This document shows positions 39,349 through 48,899 of a stretch of 64,000 nucleotides of DNA, one piece after another. How positions within the stretch are numbered: position 1 is the stretch's first letter; every line of letters starts with the position of its first letter. The translations under genes were made by a program, and so were the position numbers. The notes beneath the pieces are model-generated. The model worked only from the letters and a program-made list of their open reading frames with translations, was not told the origin of the DNA and ran no database searches. This DNA is from Maricaulis virginensis (GTDB lineage: Bacteria; Pseudomonadota; Alphaproteobacteria; Caulobacterales; Maricaulaceae): the NCBI RefSeq assembly GCF_027922185.1, contig NZ_BSFE01000002.1, positions 473,439 to 537,438 on the forward strand, given 5' to 3'.

Positions 39349-41106
39349 ATGTCTGACAAGGTTTCGACGCGGCGCGAGCTGCTCAAGGGGGGAGCGGTGG
39401 CTGTCATTGCCGCCGGGGCGGCCGGCCCTGCACTGGCGCGCCAGGACGCGGCGCCCGCCGCGGCGGCGGATGCTGCTGCACCGGCCGTTTCAACCGATAC
39501 GCTGCATTGCGCCGAGGCGCTGTTCGATATCCGCTATACGGACGCCGAGCGTGAGCAGGTGCTTGCCGGTCTCGATGACTGGATTGCACGAACCTCGCAG
39601 CAGCGCGCGGTGGAAAAGCCGAACACGCTGGCGCCGTCCTGCATGTTCGATCCGCGTCTGCCGGGTGTGGCCTACCGGTCCCAGCCAAACGCGGTCAGCC
39701 TGTCCGGGCATGGGGCCGGGCCATTGCCGGGCAATGATGCCGATATCGCCTTCGCACCGGTCTGGCAGCAGGCCGGGTGGATACGCTCCGGGGCCCTGTC
39801 CGCGCGCCGGCTGACCGAGATCTATCTCGACCGGATCGCGCAGTATAACGGCACGCTGCACTGTTTCGTCACCGTGACGCCGGAAATCGCCCGCGCCGAG
39901 GCCGATCAGTGCGATCGCGCGCTGGCAGAGGGGCGCCTTCTGGGGCCGCTGCACGGCATTCCCTACGGCATGAAGGACATCATCGATGTAGCCGGTGTGG
40001 CGGCGACCTGGGGGGCCACGCCCTATCGCGAGCGTGTCGCCGGACAGGATGCCCGTATCGCCGTGATGTTGCGCGAGGCGGGGGCCGTCCTGCTGGGCAA
40101 GACGACCAATGGTGCGCTGGCCTATGGCGACCGCTGGTTCGGCGGGCAGACCCGCAATCCCTGGAACCCGCAGGAGGGCTCGTCCGGCTCCAGTGCCGGA
40201 TCGGCCTCGGCGACGGCGGCCGGACTGGTCGCTTTCGGTATCGGCACGGAAACGCTCGGCTCGATCGTGTCGCCCTCGCATCGATGCGGCACGACGGGGC
40301 TGCGCCCGTCCTTCGGCCGGGTGTCGCGTTCCGGCGCCATGGCGTTGTGCTGGTCGCTCGACAAGATCGGACCGATTGCGCGCTCCGTGGAAGATACCGC
40401 GCTGATCCTGTCGGCGATCAACGGCGCGGATCCGCTGGATCCCGGCTCGCTGGAGGCCGGGTTCGAGGCGGATGCCGGGCGCGATGTGCGCGGTATGCGG
40501 GTCGGGTGGAATCCGGCCTGGTTCGAAAACGGCACCGATGCCGACCGGGCTGCGCTGCAGGCCGCACGCGATGCGGGTGTCGAGCTTGTCGAATTCTCGC
40601 TGCCGGACCGGCCCTATGACGCGCTGCTGGCGAGCGTCGAGGTGGAGTCGGCTGCGGCCTTCGAGCACCTCACCCTGGACAACAGCGATGACAGCCTGGT
40701 CTGGCAGGCGCCGCAGGCCTGGCCCAATACCTGGCGGCGGGCCCGTTTCATCTCGGCCGTCGACTATGTGAATATCGACCGTTTCCGGCGTCAGGTGATG
40801 CAGGACGTGCATGCGGCCTTCGACGGGCTGGACGCGGTGATCGGTCCGAACTTTGCCGGCGGAATGCTGCTGATCACCAACTATACCGGACACCCGCAGC
40901 TCGCCTTCCGCTCCGGCTACTCCCGGCAGCGCACCCGGACGATTTTCGGCGGGGCGCAGGAGGATGCCGGCGAGGCCGAGTTCCGCGTGCCCCAGGCCAC
41001 CAGCCTGTGGGCGCCCCTCTTCGAGGAAGGCAATATCATTGCGCTGGGGCGTGCGATCGAGGCGCGGCTGGGTGTCGCGACCGAACGCCCGTCCGGGTTT
41101 GCGTAG
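39349..41106 (+). CDS. Exported amidase (amidase signature family), Tat-type signal
   Basis: 585 residues, ribosome binding site GGGGAGGGGAG. The N-terminus STRRELLKGGAVAVIAAGAAG is a twin-arginine signal, followed by an Ala-rich linker. The amidase signature triad is present: Lys in YGMKDIID, cis-Ser in EGSSGSSAGSAS and nucleophile Ser in TETLGSIVSPS. It hydrolyses an amide, perhaps of a peptide or carbamate, outside the cytoplasm after folded export. It is followed 24 bases later by a GST-like gene, likely co-transcribed. Confidence 0.92.
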   Translation: MSDKVSTRRELLKGGAVAVIAAGAAGPALARQDAAPAAAADAAAPAVSTDTLHCAEALFDIRYTDAEREQVLAGLDDWIARTSQQRAVEKPNTLAPSCMFDPRLPGVAYRSQPNAVSLSGHGAGPLPGNDADIAFAPVWQQAGWIRSGALSARRLTEIYLDRIAQYNGTLHCFVTVTPEIARAEADQCDRALAEGRLLGPLHGIPYGMKDIIDVAGVAATWGATPYRERVAGQDARIAVMLREAGAVLLGKTTNGALAYGDRWFGGQTRNPWNPQEGSSGSSAGSASATAAGLVAFGIGTETLGSIVSPSHRCGTTGLRPSFGRVSRSGAMALCWSLDKIGPIARSVEDTALILSAINGADPLDPGSLEAGFEADAGRDVRGMRVGWNPAWFENGTDADRAALQAARDAGVELVEFSLPDRPYDALLASVEVESAAAFEHLTLDNSDDSLVWQAPQAWPNTWRRARFISAVDYVNIDRFRRQVMQDVHAAFDGLDAVIGPNFAGGMLLITNYTGHPQLAFRSGYSRQRTRTIFGGAQEDAGEAEFRVPQATSLWAPLFEEGNIIALGRAIEARLGVATERPSGFA

Positions 41107-41130
41107 TCAGCTGGCAGTCAGGATAAGCCG

Positions 41131-41760
41131 ATGAAATTCTACGATTATCGCGCGGCGCCCAGTCCGCGCCGTGCTCGCATCTTCATGGCCGAGAAGGGCA
41201 TCGAGATCGAAACCGAACAGGTCGATCTGGGGGTGAAGGCCCAGTTCGAGCCAGCCTACCGGGCCGTCAATCCGCGCTGCACGGTCCCGGCCCTCGTCCT
41301 CGATGACGGCACGGTGCTCAGCGACAATACCTCGATCGCGCGCTATCTGGAGGAAGTCTTTCCCGATCCGCCGCTGCTGGGCACGACACCGGTCGAGAAG
41401 GCGCTGGTGGCAGAATGGATGTCGCGGGCCGAGGGCGAGGGGCTGCTCGGCGTCGCCGAGGCGCTGCGCAACCGCTCCGAATTCTTCAAGGATTCCTCGA
41501 TCACCGGACCGGACCGCTATGCCCAGGTGCCCGAACTGGTCGAGCGCGGCCGGGCCCGCGCCGAAGCTTTCTTCCAGGTGCTGGACGCGCGTCTGGCGGA
41601 GGCGCCCTATCTGGCCGGCGAGCGCTTCAGCGCTGCCGATATCGCAGCCTTTGTGTTCGTGGACTTTGCCGGCTGGATCAAGCTGAAGCCGGCCGACACG
41701 CTGACCCATCTCGCCCAGTGGCGGGCCACGGTCGGCGCCCGGCCAAGCAGCGAGGCCTGA
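41131..41760 (+). CDS. Glutathione S-transferase family protein
   Basis: 209 residues. N-terminal thioredoxin fold: SPRRARIFMAEKGIEIE, cis-Pro in RCTVPALVLDDG, and DNTSIARYLE for glutathione binding. The C-terminal helical domain has FSAADIAAFVFVDFAG. It is distinct from the other GST in the window. It lies just after the amidase gene and convergent with the S9 peptidase gene. Confidence 0.92.
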   Translation: MKFYDYRAAPSPRRARIFMAEKGIEIETEQVDLGVKAQFEPAYRAVNPRCTVPALVLDDGTVLSDNTSIARYLEEVFPDPPLLGTTPVEKALVAEWMSRAEGEGLLGVAEALRNRSEFFKDSSITGPDRYAQVPELVERGRARAEAFFQVLDARLAEAPYLAGERFSAADIAAFVFVDFAGWIKLKPADTLTHLAQWRATVGARPSSEA

Positions 41761-41773
41761 CCGGGCTGCCGGG

Positions 41774-43846
41774 TCAGTCGTTCGCAGCCTCCGGCTCTGA
41801 CCCGCCGGCCTGTGCCGCCGGATCGTACTCCTCGAACCAGCGCAGGATTTCCGCGACCTTGGTGAGCAGGCGGCTGGGCCGCGAGTTCGAGATGCCGTGA
41901 TAGCTGTCGGGGATCACAACCAGCCGGGTCGGAACGCCGTTGAGGTGGAGGGCGGAATAGTATTGCTCTGTCTCCGCCCGCGGCGTGCGCAGGTCCGCGC
42001 CGCCGACCATCATCAGCGTCGGGGTCTCGACATTGCCGACAAGCGACAGCGGCGAGCGGCGCCAGTATTCCTCCGGATCCTCCCAGGGCGCGCTGGCGAA
42101 CCAGTAGCGGTAGAAGAATTGCGGCAGGTCGGAATAGAGCACGAAGCTGGTCCAGTTGATCACCGGCTTCACGACGGCCGCCGCTGCGAAACGGTCGGTA
42201 TTGCCGATGATCCAGGCCGTCAGCACGCCGCCGCCCGAACCGCCGGTCACGAAGAGCCGGTCCTCGTCGATGAAGCCGCGGCCGATCATGTGGTCCACCG
42301 CGCCCATCAGGTCGTCATAGTCATGGCCGGGATAGTCGTGGTGGATCAGGTTGGCGAAGTCGTAGCCATAGCTCGTTGAGCCGCGCGGATTGGTGTAGAC
42401 GACGACATAGCCCGCCGCCGCCATCAGCCGCAGCTCGGCCGAGAAGGTCGGACCGTACGCGGAGAAGGGGCCGCCATGGATTTCCAGGATCATCGGCCAT
42501 TCGCGTGCCGGGTCGAAACCGGGCGGGTAGAGCACCCATCCCTCGATATCGAGACCGTCATGCGGGGAGGCCCAGTGGATCTCCTCGGCCGGGGCGAGAT
42601 CGATCTCCGCGAGGACATCTTCGTTGAGTGAAGTGAGCACGCGCGTATCACCTAGCGGTGACATAAGGATGACGTCCGGGGGACGTATGGATGACCCGAC
42701 TGTCGCGGCCACATGCCCATTCATCGACACCGAGAAACTGCCGCCGGTATAGGGGCGGCCGAAGGTCGGCGGTGTGAGGTCGTCCAGACCGATCTCGATA
42801 TGGCCCTCCAGATTGGTCCGCGCAAGACGGGTCTGGCCGGAATCGTCGTACAGGAAATAGATCATGCGGCCGTCGGCGCTCCATTGCGGCGCCGAGACCG
42901 ACCGGTCGAGCTCTGCAGTCACTGAACGCGGCCCGGTTCCGTCCGGACCGGCGACGTATAGCTCGACATTGTGATAGCCCATCCGGTGATCGTCATAGCC
43001 CAGCCAGGCCAGCTGCGTGCCGTCGGGCGAGGGGCGCGGCGTGGTGTCCGGACCGGTGCGTCCGGTCAGCGTCTCGATCTCGCCGGTGGCCAGGTCGATC
43101 CGGTGCAGTTCACTGTCCGGGGCGAGGGCGCCATTGTCGGGGCGGCGGTCGGCGGAGAAATAGAGCGCGCGGCCATCGGCCGACCAGGCGAAATCGCCGC
43201 CGGCGCCGGCTTCGTCATCGGTCAGCTGCCGCGGCTCGCCGCCGGCCAGATCGATGACGAAGAGCTGCTGACGGCCCATGGGCAGTTCGCCGGCCCCATC
43301 GAAACGGAAGGAGAGGCGTTCCTCGACCTGCGCGCCGGCTGCCCAGTCCATGTCTTCGGTGCGTTCGGGCAGGTCTGCGGCGGCAGGGCCTGCAGCGGGC
43401 CGGAAGGCGGCCCAGGCCAGCTGTGTGCCGTCCGGCGACCAGGCCAGGCCGGACTGACCGGCAGGGAGTGTCGTCAGGGTGCGCGAGGCGCCGTCAGCGA
43501 GTGTCAGGACTTCCAGCGTCGTGGTCTCGTCGTGCGTGCGGACATAGGCCAGCTGCGCGCCGTCCGGCGACCAGCGCGGACTGCCGGTCTCGCCTTCGCC
43601 GGGCAGGAGCTGGCGGTGACCGCTGCCATCGGCGCCGACGATCCAGATCTCGCTGCGGGTGCGGTCGGTGGCGATGTCATTGCTGCGGCGGACATAGGCG
43701 ACCATACCGCCATCCGGAGCGATCTGCGGGTCGGCGGCGGCTTCCAGGCGGAACACGTCTTCCTGGGACAGCGGCCGGATGGCCTGGGCAGAGGCGGGAA
43801 GGGTGATGGCCATGAGGGCCAGAACACAGCTTGTCGTCTTGATCAC
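41774..43846 (-). CDS. Exported S9 family (prolyl oligopeptidase/DPP-like) peptidase
   Basis: 690 residues from a GTG at 43846, chosen because AGGAGA lies six bases upstream and a signal peptide follows (IKTTSCVLALMAITLPASAQA). An in-frame ATG at 43873 is an alternative. The N-terminal two-thirds is a WD/PD40-like propeller with repeated SPDG/SADG motifs. The C-terminal hydrolase has Ser in TGGSGGGVLTAW, Asp in VGGADLRTP and His in DSYHGISNS. It likely removes dipeptides or cleaves oligopeptides. Confidence 0.94.
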   Translation of the reverse strand: MIKTTSCVLALMAITLPASAQAIRPLSQEDVFRLEAAADPQIAPDGGMVAYVRRSNDIATDRTRSEIWIVGADGSGHRQLLPGEGETGSPRWSPDGAQLAYVRTHDETTTLEVLTLADGASRTLTTLPAGQSGLAWSPDGTQLAWAAFRPAAGPAAADLPERTEDMDWAAGAQVEERLSFRFDGAGELPMGRQQLFVIDLAGGEPRQLTDDEAGAGGDFAWSADGRALYFSADRRPDNGALAPDSELHRIDLATGEIETLTGRTGPDTTPRPSPDGTQLAWLGYDDHRMGYHNVELYVAGPDGTGPRSVTAELDRSVSAPQWSADGRMIYFLYDDSGQTRLARTNLEGHIEIGLDDLTPPTFGRPYTGGSFSVSMNGHVAATVGSSIRPPDVILMSPLGDTRVLTSLNEDVLAEIDLAPAEEIHWASPHDGLDIEGWVLYPPGFDPAREWPMILEIHGGPFSAYGPTFSAELRLMAAAGYVVVYTNPRGSTSYGYDFANLIHHDYPGHDYDDLMGAVDHMIGRGFIDEDRLFVTGGSGGGVLTAWIIGNTDRFAAAAVVKPVINWTSFVLYSDLPQFFYRYWFASAPWEDPEEYWRRSPLSLVGNVETPTLMMVGGADLRTPRAETEQYYSALHLNGVPTRLVVIPDSYHGISNSRPSRLLTKVAEILRWFEEYDPAAQAGGSEPEAAND

Positions 43847-44119
43847 GCGCAGTCTCCTCGAATACCCGGCCATCTAAGCCCGCCTTCGAGGCGCCAGCAA
43901 TGGCGCTGCTGCGGGTTGTGATGTGACAGTCCTGCAACATGGCGGTGGAAAACCGACACGCAAAGCGTCCTGCCGGTCTGCAGGCGGCCTTCGCGCCTTT
44001 TCAGCCCGGGCCGACCCGGTATATCGAGAAGTGTTCGGAGAAGAACCGGACGGCGTCGGCTCGTCCGCGTTCAAAACAAAACGGCGGCAATGACCGCCGA
44101 TACGGGAGGTAGTTAAAGC

Positions 44120-46669
44120 ATGTCACTCACCAAGCGCACGATTCTGTTCGCCGCCGCCTCGGCGGCTGCGCTGACGGCCGGTCACGCCGCGGCCCAGAAT
44201 GAAGGCCGCACGGTCGACGTCATCACCGTCACGGCCCAGAAACGCGAAGAAGGCATCCAGGACGTTCCGGTCGCCGTTACGGCCTACAGCGAGGAACTCC
44301 TCTCCAACGCCGGCGTTCGCGACCTGAAAGACCTCGCCGTTATCGCGCCGGGCCTGAACGTCACCTCGACCTCGAACGAGTTCCAGACGACCGCCCGCAT
44401 CCGCGGCATCGGTACCGTGGGTGACAATCCCGGTCTGGAATCCTCCGTCGGTGTCGTCATCAACGGCGTGCCGCGCGCCCGTAACGGTGTCGGCTTCGGC
44501 GATCTCGGCGAGATCGAGCGGATCGAAGTGCTGCGCGGCCCGCAGGGTACGCTGTTCGGCGCCAACACCTCTGCCGGTATCATCAACGTCGTCACCAAGC
44601 GTCCGGAATACGAGTTCGGCGCCCATGCCGAAGCCACCCTGTCCGGCGGCGAAGCCGATGGCTGGGGCGTTGCCGGCGGCATGACCGGCGGCCTCTCCGA
44701 GAATGTGGCCGGCCGCATCTATGTTGCCCGCCGCGCGCGTGACGGCTTCCAGTCGGTCGAGACCTTCAACGGTCCGCGCAGCGAGACCGAGGATGCCAAC
44801 CAGGATTTCTACACGATCAACGGCCAGCTCCTGTTCGACATCTCCGACGATGTGAACCTGCTGCTCAGCGCCGACTATACCGACCGTGACGAGGATTGCT
44901 GCGTCGGTGCGGCGATCGTTTCCGGTCCGACGGCCGGCATCATCAATGCCCTGCAGCCGGGCGGCCGCCCGCTGCCGGGTCAGGAAGATCCGTTCAGCCG
45001 CGTCGTCCAGGCGAACCGCACCACGCTGCAGCAGATCGAGGACTATGGTTTCTCCGGCGAGCTGAACTGGGCGTTCGAGAATTTCGATCTGACCGTGATC
45101 GCCTCCGACCGCTCCTTCGGCATCACCAGTGGCCAGGACGTCGATTTCACCGGCGCCGACATCGTCTACCGCCTGCCGGAAGACAATACGGTCGACGTCG
45201 ATGTGACGACCTTCGAGGCGCGTCTGTCCGGTGCGACCGAGAATTTCGACTGGATGGTCGGCACCTATTTCTCCGACGAGACCCTGGAACGCCGCGACAG
45301 CATCGTCGTCGGCGCGGCCTTCGAGCCCTTCCTGTCGCTGCTGGCCTCCGGCGGTGCTTCGGCAACGACGGTGGCTGACCTCGCCAATGGCGTGGCCGCT
45401 GTTTCGGCCGCGTTCGGCAACCCGGTCCCGGGATTCACTCCGCTGGCCCCGGGCCAGGCCATTCCGGCCGGCGCCTGGAATTCCGGCGGCGACTATTACA
45501 ACCAGGAAGCCGAGGCCCTGTCCTTCTTCACCCACAATACGTGGCACATGACGGACGCGACGGACCTGACCTTCGGCCTGCGCTACACCTCGACCGAGAA
45601 GACGGCGACGTTCGACTGGAGCGACAGCGACAGCCCGGCCTGTGCGGTCTGGGAACATGCTTTCGGTCCGGCCCTCGACTTTGCTTCGCCGGGCAACCAG
45701 GCCCTGCTGGGTGCGCTGTCCGGTGCGACCGGCCTGCCGGGGGCGACGCTGGCCCAGTTCGGCACCTTCTCCTGCCTGCCGCAGAGCCGCGACGTCTATT
45801 CCATGATCGACCACACACAGTCGCTCGAGGAAGAGGAAATGTCCGGCCTGCTCTCGCTGTCGCACCGCTTCAACGAAGACCTGCTGATGTACGGCACGTA
45901 TTCGCGCGGCTACAAGGCGGGCGGTTTCAACCTCGACCGCTTCACCCAGGCCGGCAGCGATCCGGTTAACTTCGAAGCCGTCATTGCCAATCCGGAACTC
46001 TATCCGGCCTCCTTCGACGCGGAGACGGTCGACAGCTTCGAAATCGGTATCAAGACCGAGTGGGCCAATGACAGCGTGCTGGCCAACTTCTACCTGTTCT
46101 CCTCCGAGTTCGAGAACTACCAGCTGAACACGTTCAACGGTATCGGCTTCTTCGTGACGTCGATCCCGGGCGCCCAGACCCAGGGTGCCGAGCTGGAACT
46201 CATGTGGCTGCCGCGCGAGATCGACGGTCTGACCCTGCAGGGCGGTGTCACCTATGCCGACGCCACCTATGACGAGTTCCCGGCCACCGGTACGCCGGAT
46301 GTCGACCGTCTGTCGGGCCAGAACTTCTCGCTCGCTCCGGAATGGTATGCCTCCGGCGCGATCACCTATGAAGGCACGTTCGAGAACGGCATGGGCTGGC
46401 TGGCCCACCTCGACGGCCGCTGGATGTCGGAGCAGAACACCGGTTCCGACCTCGACCCGGAAAAGATCCAGGACGGTTATGCCCTGTTCAACGCCCGTGT
46501 CGGTATCGGCGCGGTCGACGACAGCTGGAACCTGGAACTGTGGAGCCAGAACATCACCGACGAGGACTACATCCAGGTCGGCTTCGATGCGCCGTTCCAG
46601 TCCGGTTCCTTCAACGCCTTCCTGGGCCGTCCGCGGACCTATGGCGTGACCCTGCGCGTCCGCCGCTAA
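44120..46669 (+). CDS. TonB-dependent outer membrane receptor
   Basis: 849 residues with a signal peptide (ends TAGHAAAQ). Then come a TonB box-like VDVITVTAQ, the plug (QDVPVAVTAYSEELL, RIRGIGTVGDNPG, LRGPQGTLFGANTSAGIINVVTKRP) and a long beta-barrel. The C-terminus is VTLRVRR, ending in Arg where most outer-membrane barrels end in an aromatic residue. It imports a ligand with TonB energy. The neighbouring peptidases and amidase suggest peptides or other organic nutrients rather than siderophores, but this is inference. Confidence 0.95.
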   Translation: MSLTKRTILFAAASAAALTAGHAAAQNEGRTVDVITVTAQKREEGIQDVPVAVTAYSEELLSNAGVRDLKDLAVIAPGLNVTSTSNEFQTTARIRGIGTVGDNPGLESSVGVVINGVPRARNGVGFGDLGEIERIEVLRGPQGTLFGANTSAGIINVVTKRPEYEFGAHAEATLSGGEADGWGVAGGMTGGLSENVAGRIYVARRARDGFQSVETFNGPRSETEDANQDFYTINGQLLFDISDDVNLLLSADYTDRDEDCCVGAAIVSGPTAGIINALQPGGRPLPGQEDPFSRVVQANRTTLQQIEDYGFSGELNWAFENFDLTVIASDRSFGITSGQDVDFTGADIVYRLPEDNTVDVDVTTFEARLSGATENFDWMVGTYFSDETLERRDSIVVGAAFEPFLSLLASGGASATTVADLANGVAAVSAAFGNPVPGFTPLAPGQAIPAGAWNSGGDYYNQEAEALSFFTHNTWHMTDATDLTFGLRYTSTEKTATFDWSDSDSPACAVWEHAFGPALDFASPGNQALLGALSGATGLPGATLAQFGTFSCLPQSRDVYSMIDHTQSLEEEEMSGLLSLSHRFNEDLLMYGTYSRGYKAGGFNLDRFTQAGSDPVNFEAVIANPELYPASFDAETVDSFEIGIKTEWANDSVLANFYLFSSEFENYQLNTFNGIGFFVTSIPGAQTQGAELELMWLPREIDGLTLQGGVTYADATYDEFPATGTPDVDRLSGQNFSLAPEWYASGAITYEGTFENGMGWLAHLDGRWMSEQNTGSDLDPEKIQDGYALFNARVGIGAVDDSWNLELWSQNITDEDYIQVGFDAPFQSGSFNAFLGRPRTYGVTLRVRR

Positions 46670-46692
46670 CAGGCTGCGCAATCCGGACAGGG

Positions 46693-46729
46693 GAGGGCCG
46701 CAGCCGGTGCTGCGGCCCTCTTCTTTTTC
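46693..46729 (+). terminator. Terminator after TonB receptor gene
   Basis: A perfect 11-bp stem, GAGGGCCGCAG - CCGGTG - CTGCGGCCCTC, followed by TTCTTTTT. It lies 24 bases past the receptor stop codon. Confidence 0.92.
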
Positions 46730-46881
46730 GCCGCTGCGTTTGTGCGTTGCGGCAATCGAGTGTCCAATCTGGGGTTTGCCCACTGGAGATGCCGAATTTT
46801 TAATGGTAATTCCGGTGCAGGCTTGCCCTGAAACCGCCGATATCTGTCGGTTGTATGCTCCGCGGGACGGTTTTTCACGCA

Positions 46882-47931
46882 ATGACGAATTTCGCCACGA
46901 CACCGAGACAGCGCCGGATCCTCCTCGGAGCGATCGCCGGGCTGGTCGCCGTGTCGGCCCTCGCAATGAGCGTCGGTCCGTTTTCGATCCGCGCGCTCGA
47001 GGACCGGCTGACGGCCAATGCAGAGCAGGCGTTGAGCCTGCGTGGACATGACTGGGCGTCGGTCCGTTTCGACGGGCAGCGCGCGATCGTGACCGGCGCT
47101 GCGCCCAGCGGCACCGCGCGCGACGATGCCCTGGCCACTGTCATGGCCTCGACCTGGTCGGGCGGCCGCGTCGCCGGCGGCGTGACAGCCATCACCGACG
47201 AGACGGTCGAGGCGCGTCTGCGGCATGGATTCGTTTTCCGCGCCGACATGGCGGTCAATGGCCGGGTGCTGATTCGCGGCGATGCCACCGATGCTGCGGC
47301 CCGCGCCGCCATTGCATCCTTCGCCGAAACAACCTTTGCCAATGGTGCGGATACCGATCTCACCCTGGTTCCGGGCGGCGGTGCCGCGCCGGACTGGGAG
47401 GCCGCAGCCAGGCGCCTGCTCGGCCAGCTGGCCCGGCTCGATCGCGGCGCAATCGTGCTGCAGTCGGAAACCGGTGCCCTGGTCGGCGAGGCGGCCAATC
47501 CGCAGATCGCCCAATCGGTCGCCTCGGCGCTGTCCGGCATGCCCGAACCCTATGAAGCCGCCTGGATCGTCATGCCTGCGGGCGCGCCGGCCGTCAGCCG
47601 CATAGCCGATGTCAACGGGTGCGCAGCAATCGTGCGCGCGGCCCAGGGTACGGAGAATCTGCGCTTCGACCGGGCCGGTGCGGCGCCGAGCCCGCTGACG
47701 GTCGTTGCGCTGCGCCGTGTGGCGCGCGCCTTTGCCGCCTGTCCCGCCGATGCGGTCCTGACGGTCGGCGTGCTGCGCGAAGCCGTGCAGGCCGGCCTGG
47801 ACCAGGCGCGTATGGCCGAGGTGAGCCGGCTGGTCGATGCCGGCGGGGCCGAGACCCCGCGCATTTCCGTCGAACTGGTCCAGGACCAGGATGCGGCGAT
47901 ATCATTCACCATCTCGACGAATGAGGACTGA
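46882..47931 (+). CDS. Membrane-anchored BON-like domain protein
   Basis: 349 residues from the ATG at 46882; an ATG at 46855 is also in frame. One N-terminal helix (ILLGAIAGLVAVSALAMSV) is followed by periplasmic BON-like units (WASVRFDGQRAIVTGAAPSG, and FRADMAVNGRVLIRGDAT). It resembles the N-terminal part of the larger OmpA-family BON proteins of Rhodobacterales, but the peptidoglycan-binding OmpA domain is not evident. Three bases separate it from the next gene, so the two form an operon. Role likely in the envelope, not certain. Confidence 0.7.
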   Translation: MTNFATTPRQRRILLGAIAGLVAVSALAMSVGPFSIRALEDRLTANAEQALSLRGHDWASVRFDGQRAIVTGAAPSGTARDDALATVMASTWSGGRVAGGVTAITDETVEARLRHGFVFRADMAVNGRVLIRGDATDAAARAAIASFAETTFANGADTDLTLVPGGGAAPDWEAAARRLLGQLARLDRGAIVLQSETGALVGEAANPQIAQSVASALSGMPEPYEAAWIVMPAGAPAVSRIADVNGCAAIVRAAQGTENLRFDRAGAAPSPLTVVALRRVARAFAACPADAVLTVGVLREAVQAGLDQARMAEVSRLVDAGGAETPRISVELVQDQDAAISFTISTNED

Positions 47932-47934
47932 CGC

Positions 47935-48516
47935 ATGTTCTGGCTGATCTGGCAAATGGGTGTTCTGCTGGTGATCTTCTCCGGACTGGGCCTCCTGGTG
48001 GGCTATCTGGTCTGGAGCGGCGATGCGCGCAGCATCGATGCCGACAAGGCCCAGGCCGACAATGCCCGCCTGCGTCAGGAGAACGAGAATCTCGCCCGCC
48101 GTCTCGGCGAGGCGTCGGCCCGCAGCGCACCGTCTGCCGAGGCCGCGCCCCAGGTCGCACCGGCGGCTCCCGCAACACCTGAGGTGTCCCAGCCTGAGCC
48201 TGCCGCCCAAGCTGCGCCCAGGCCGAAGGCCAAAGCCAAGCCGGCAGACGCATCCAAGCCGGTTGTCTCGAAGCCGGCAGACGCTGCCGAGAAGCCGGCA
48301 AAGGCGGAGGCCGCGTCCGGCGAGGATGATCTCACCCGGATCAAGGGGCTGGGCCCCAAGGCTGAAGCGGCCCTCAAGGCCGGCGGCATCACGACCTTCG
48401 CCCAGATCGCCGCCTGGAGCGAAACCGATGTGGATGTCTGGGATGACCGCATCAATGGCCGAGGCCGGATCGAGCGCGACAGCTGGGTCAGCCAGGCGCG
48501 CGATCTTGCCGGCTGA
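47935..48516 (+). CDS. Membrane-anchored helix-hairpin-helix protein
   Basis: 193 residues. An N-terminal membrane helix (FWLIWQMGVLLVIFSGLGLLVGYLV), a short coiled coil (DNARLRQENENLARRLGE), a long Ala/Pro/Lys-rich linker (about 55-120), and a C-terminal HhH module (DLTRIKGLGPKAEAALKAGGI, ITTFAQIAAWSETDVDVW). Such modules occur in proteins annotated as Fen1-like, but no nuclease residues are seen. It is coupled to the upstream BON-like gene. Confidence 0.78.
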   Translation: MFWLIWQMGVLLVIFSGLGLLVGYLVWSGDARSIDADKAQADNARLRQENENLARRLGEASARSAPSAEAAPQVAPAAPATPEVSQPEPAAQAAPRPKAKAKPADASKPVVSKPADAAEKPAKAEAASGEDDLTRIKGLGPKAEAALKAGGITTFAQIAAWSETDVDVWDDRINGRGRIERDSWVSQARDLAG

Positions 48517-48525
48517 CATCCGGCC

Positions 48526-48891
48526 ATGACCGAAGACGAATTCAACGCCTGTTGCGCTTCACTGCCTGCCACCACGCATGTGGTGCAGTGGGGCGATGCC
48601 AATGTCTGGAAAGTGGGCGGCAAGGTGTTCGCCATCGGCGGCTGGGGCCAGCGGGATTATCCGGGCATCACCTTCAAGGTCACACCGCTTTCCTTCGAAA
48701 TCCTGCAGGAACAGCCCGGCCTGCGCCCGGCGCCCTATCTCGCCTCACGCGGGATGAGCTGGATCCAGCATTATGATACGCCCGGTCTGCCGGACAGCGA
48801 TCTTGAGGCCTATATCGCCAAGTCGCACGAGCTGGTCGCGTCCGGCCTGAGCAAGAAGAAGCAGCGCGAGCTGGGCCTTCTGGCGGAGTAG
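48526..48891 (+). CDS. MmcQ/YjbR family protein
   Basis: 121 residues, complete length for the family. Landmarks are the N-terminal FNACCASLPATTHVVQWGD, KVGGKVFAIGG, KVTPLSFEILQEQPGLRPAPYLA and the C-terminal SHELVASGLSKKKQREL. The fold is CyaY-like and DNA binding has been proposed for the family. It starts nine bases after the HhH gene, so it is likely in the same transcript. Confidence 0.88.
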   Translation: MTEDEFNACCASLPATTHVVQWGDANVWKVGGKVFAIGGWGQRDYPGITFKVTPLSFEILQEQPGLRPAPYLASRGMSWIQHYDTPGLPDSDLEAYIAKSHELVASGLSKKKQRELGLLAE

Positions 48892-48899
48892 GCGCGCGG

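Noticed and set aside
44123..46966. 947-residue minus-strand frame across the TonB receptor gene
   Set aside because: Antisense of a receptor with plug and barrel motifs; its composition is skewed and it has no recognisable domain.
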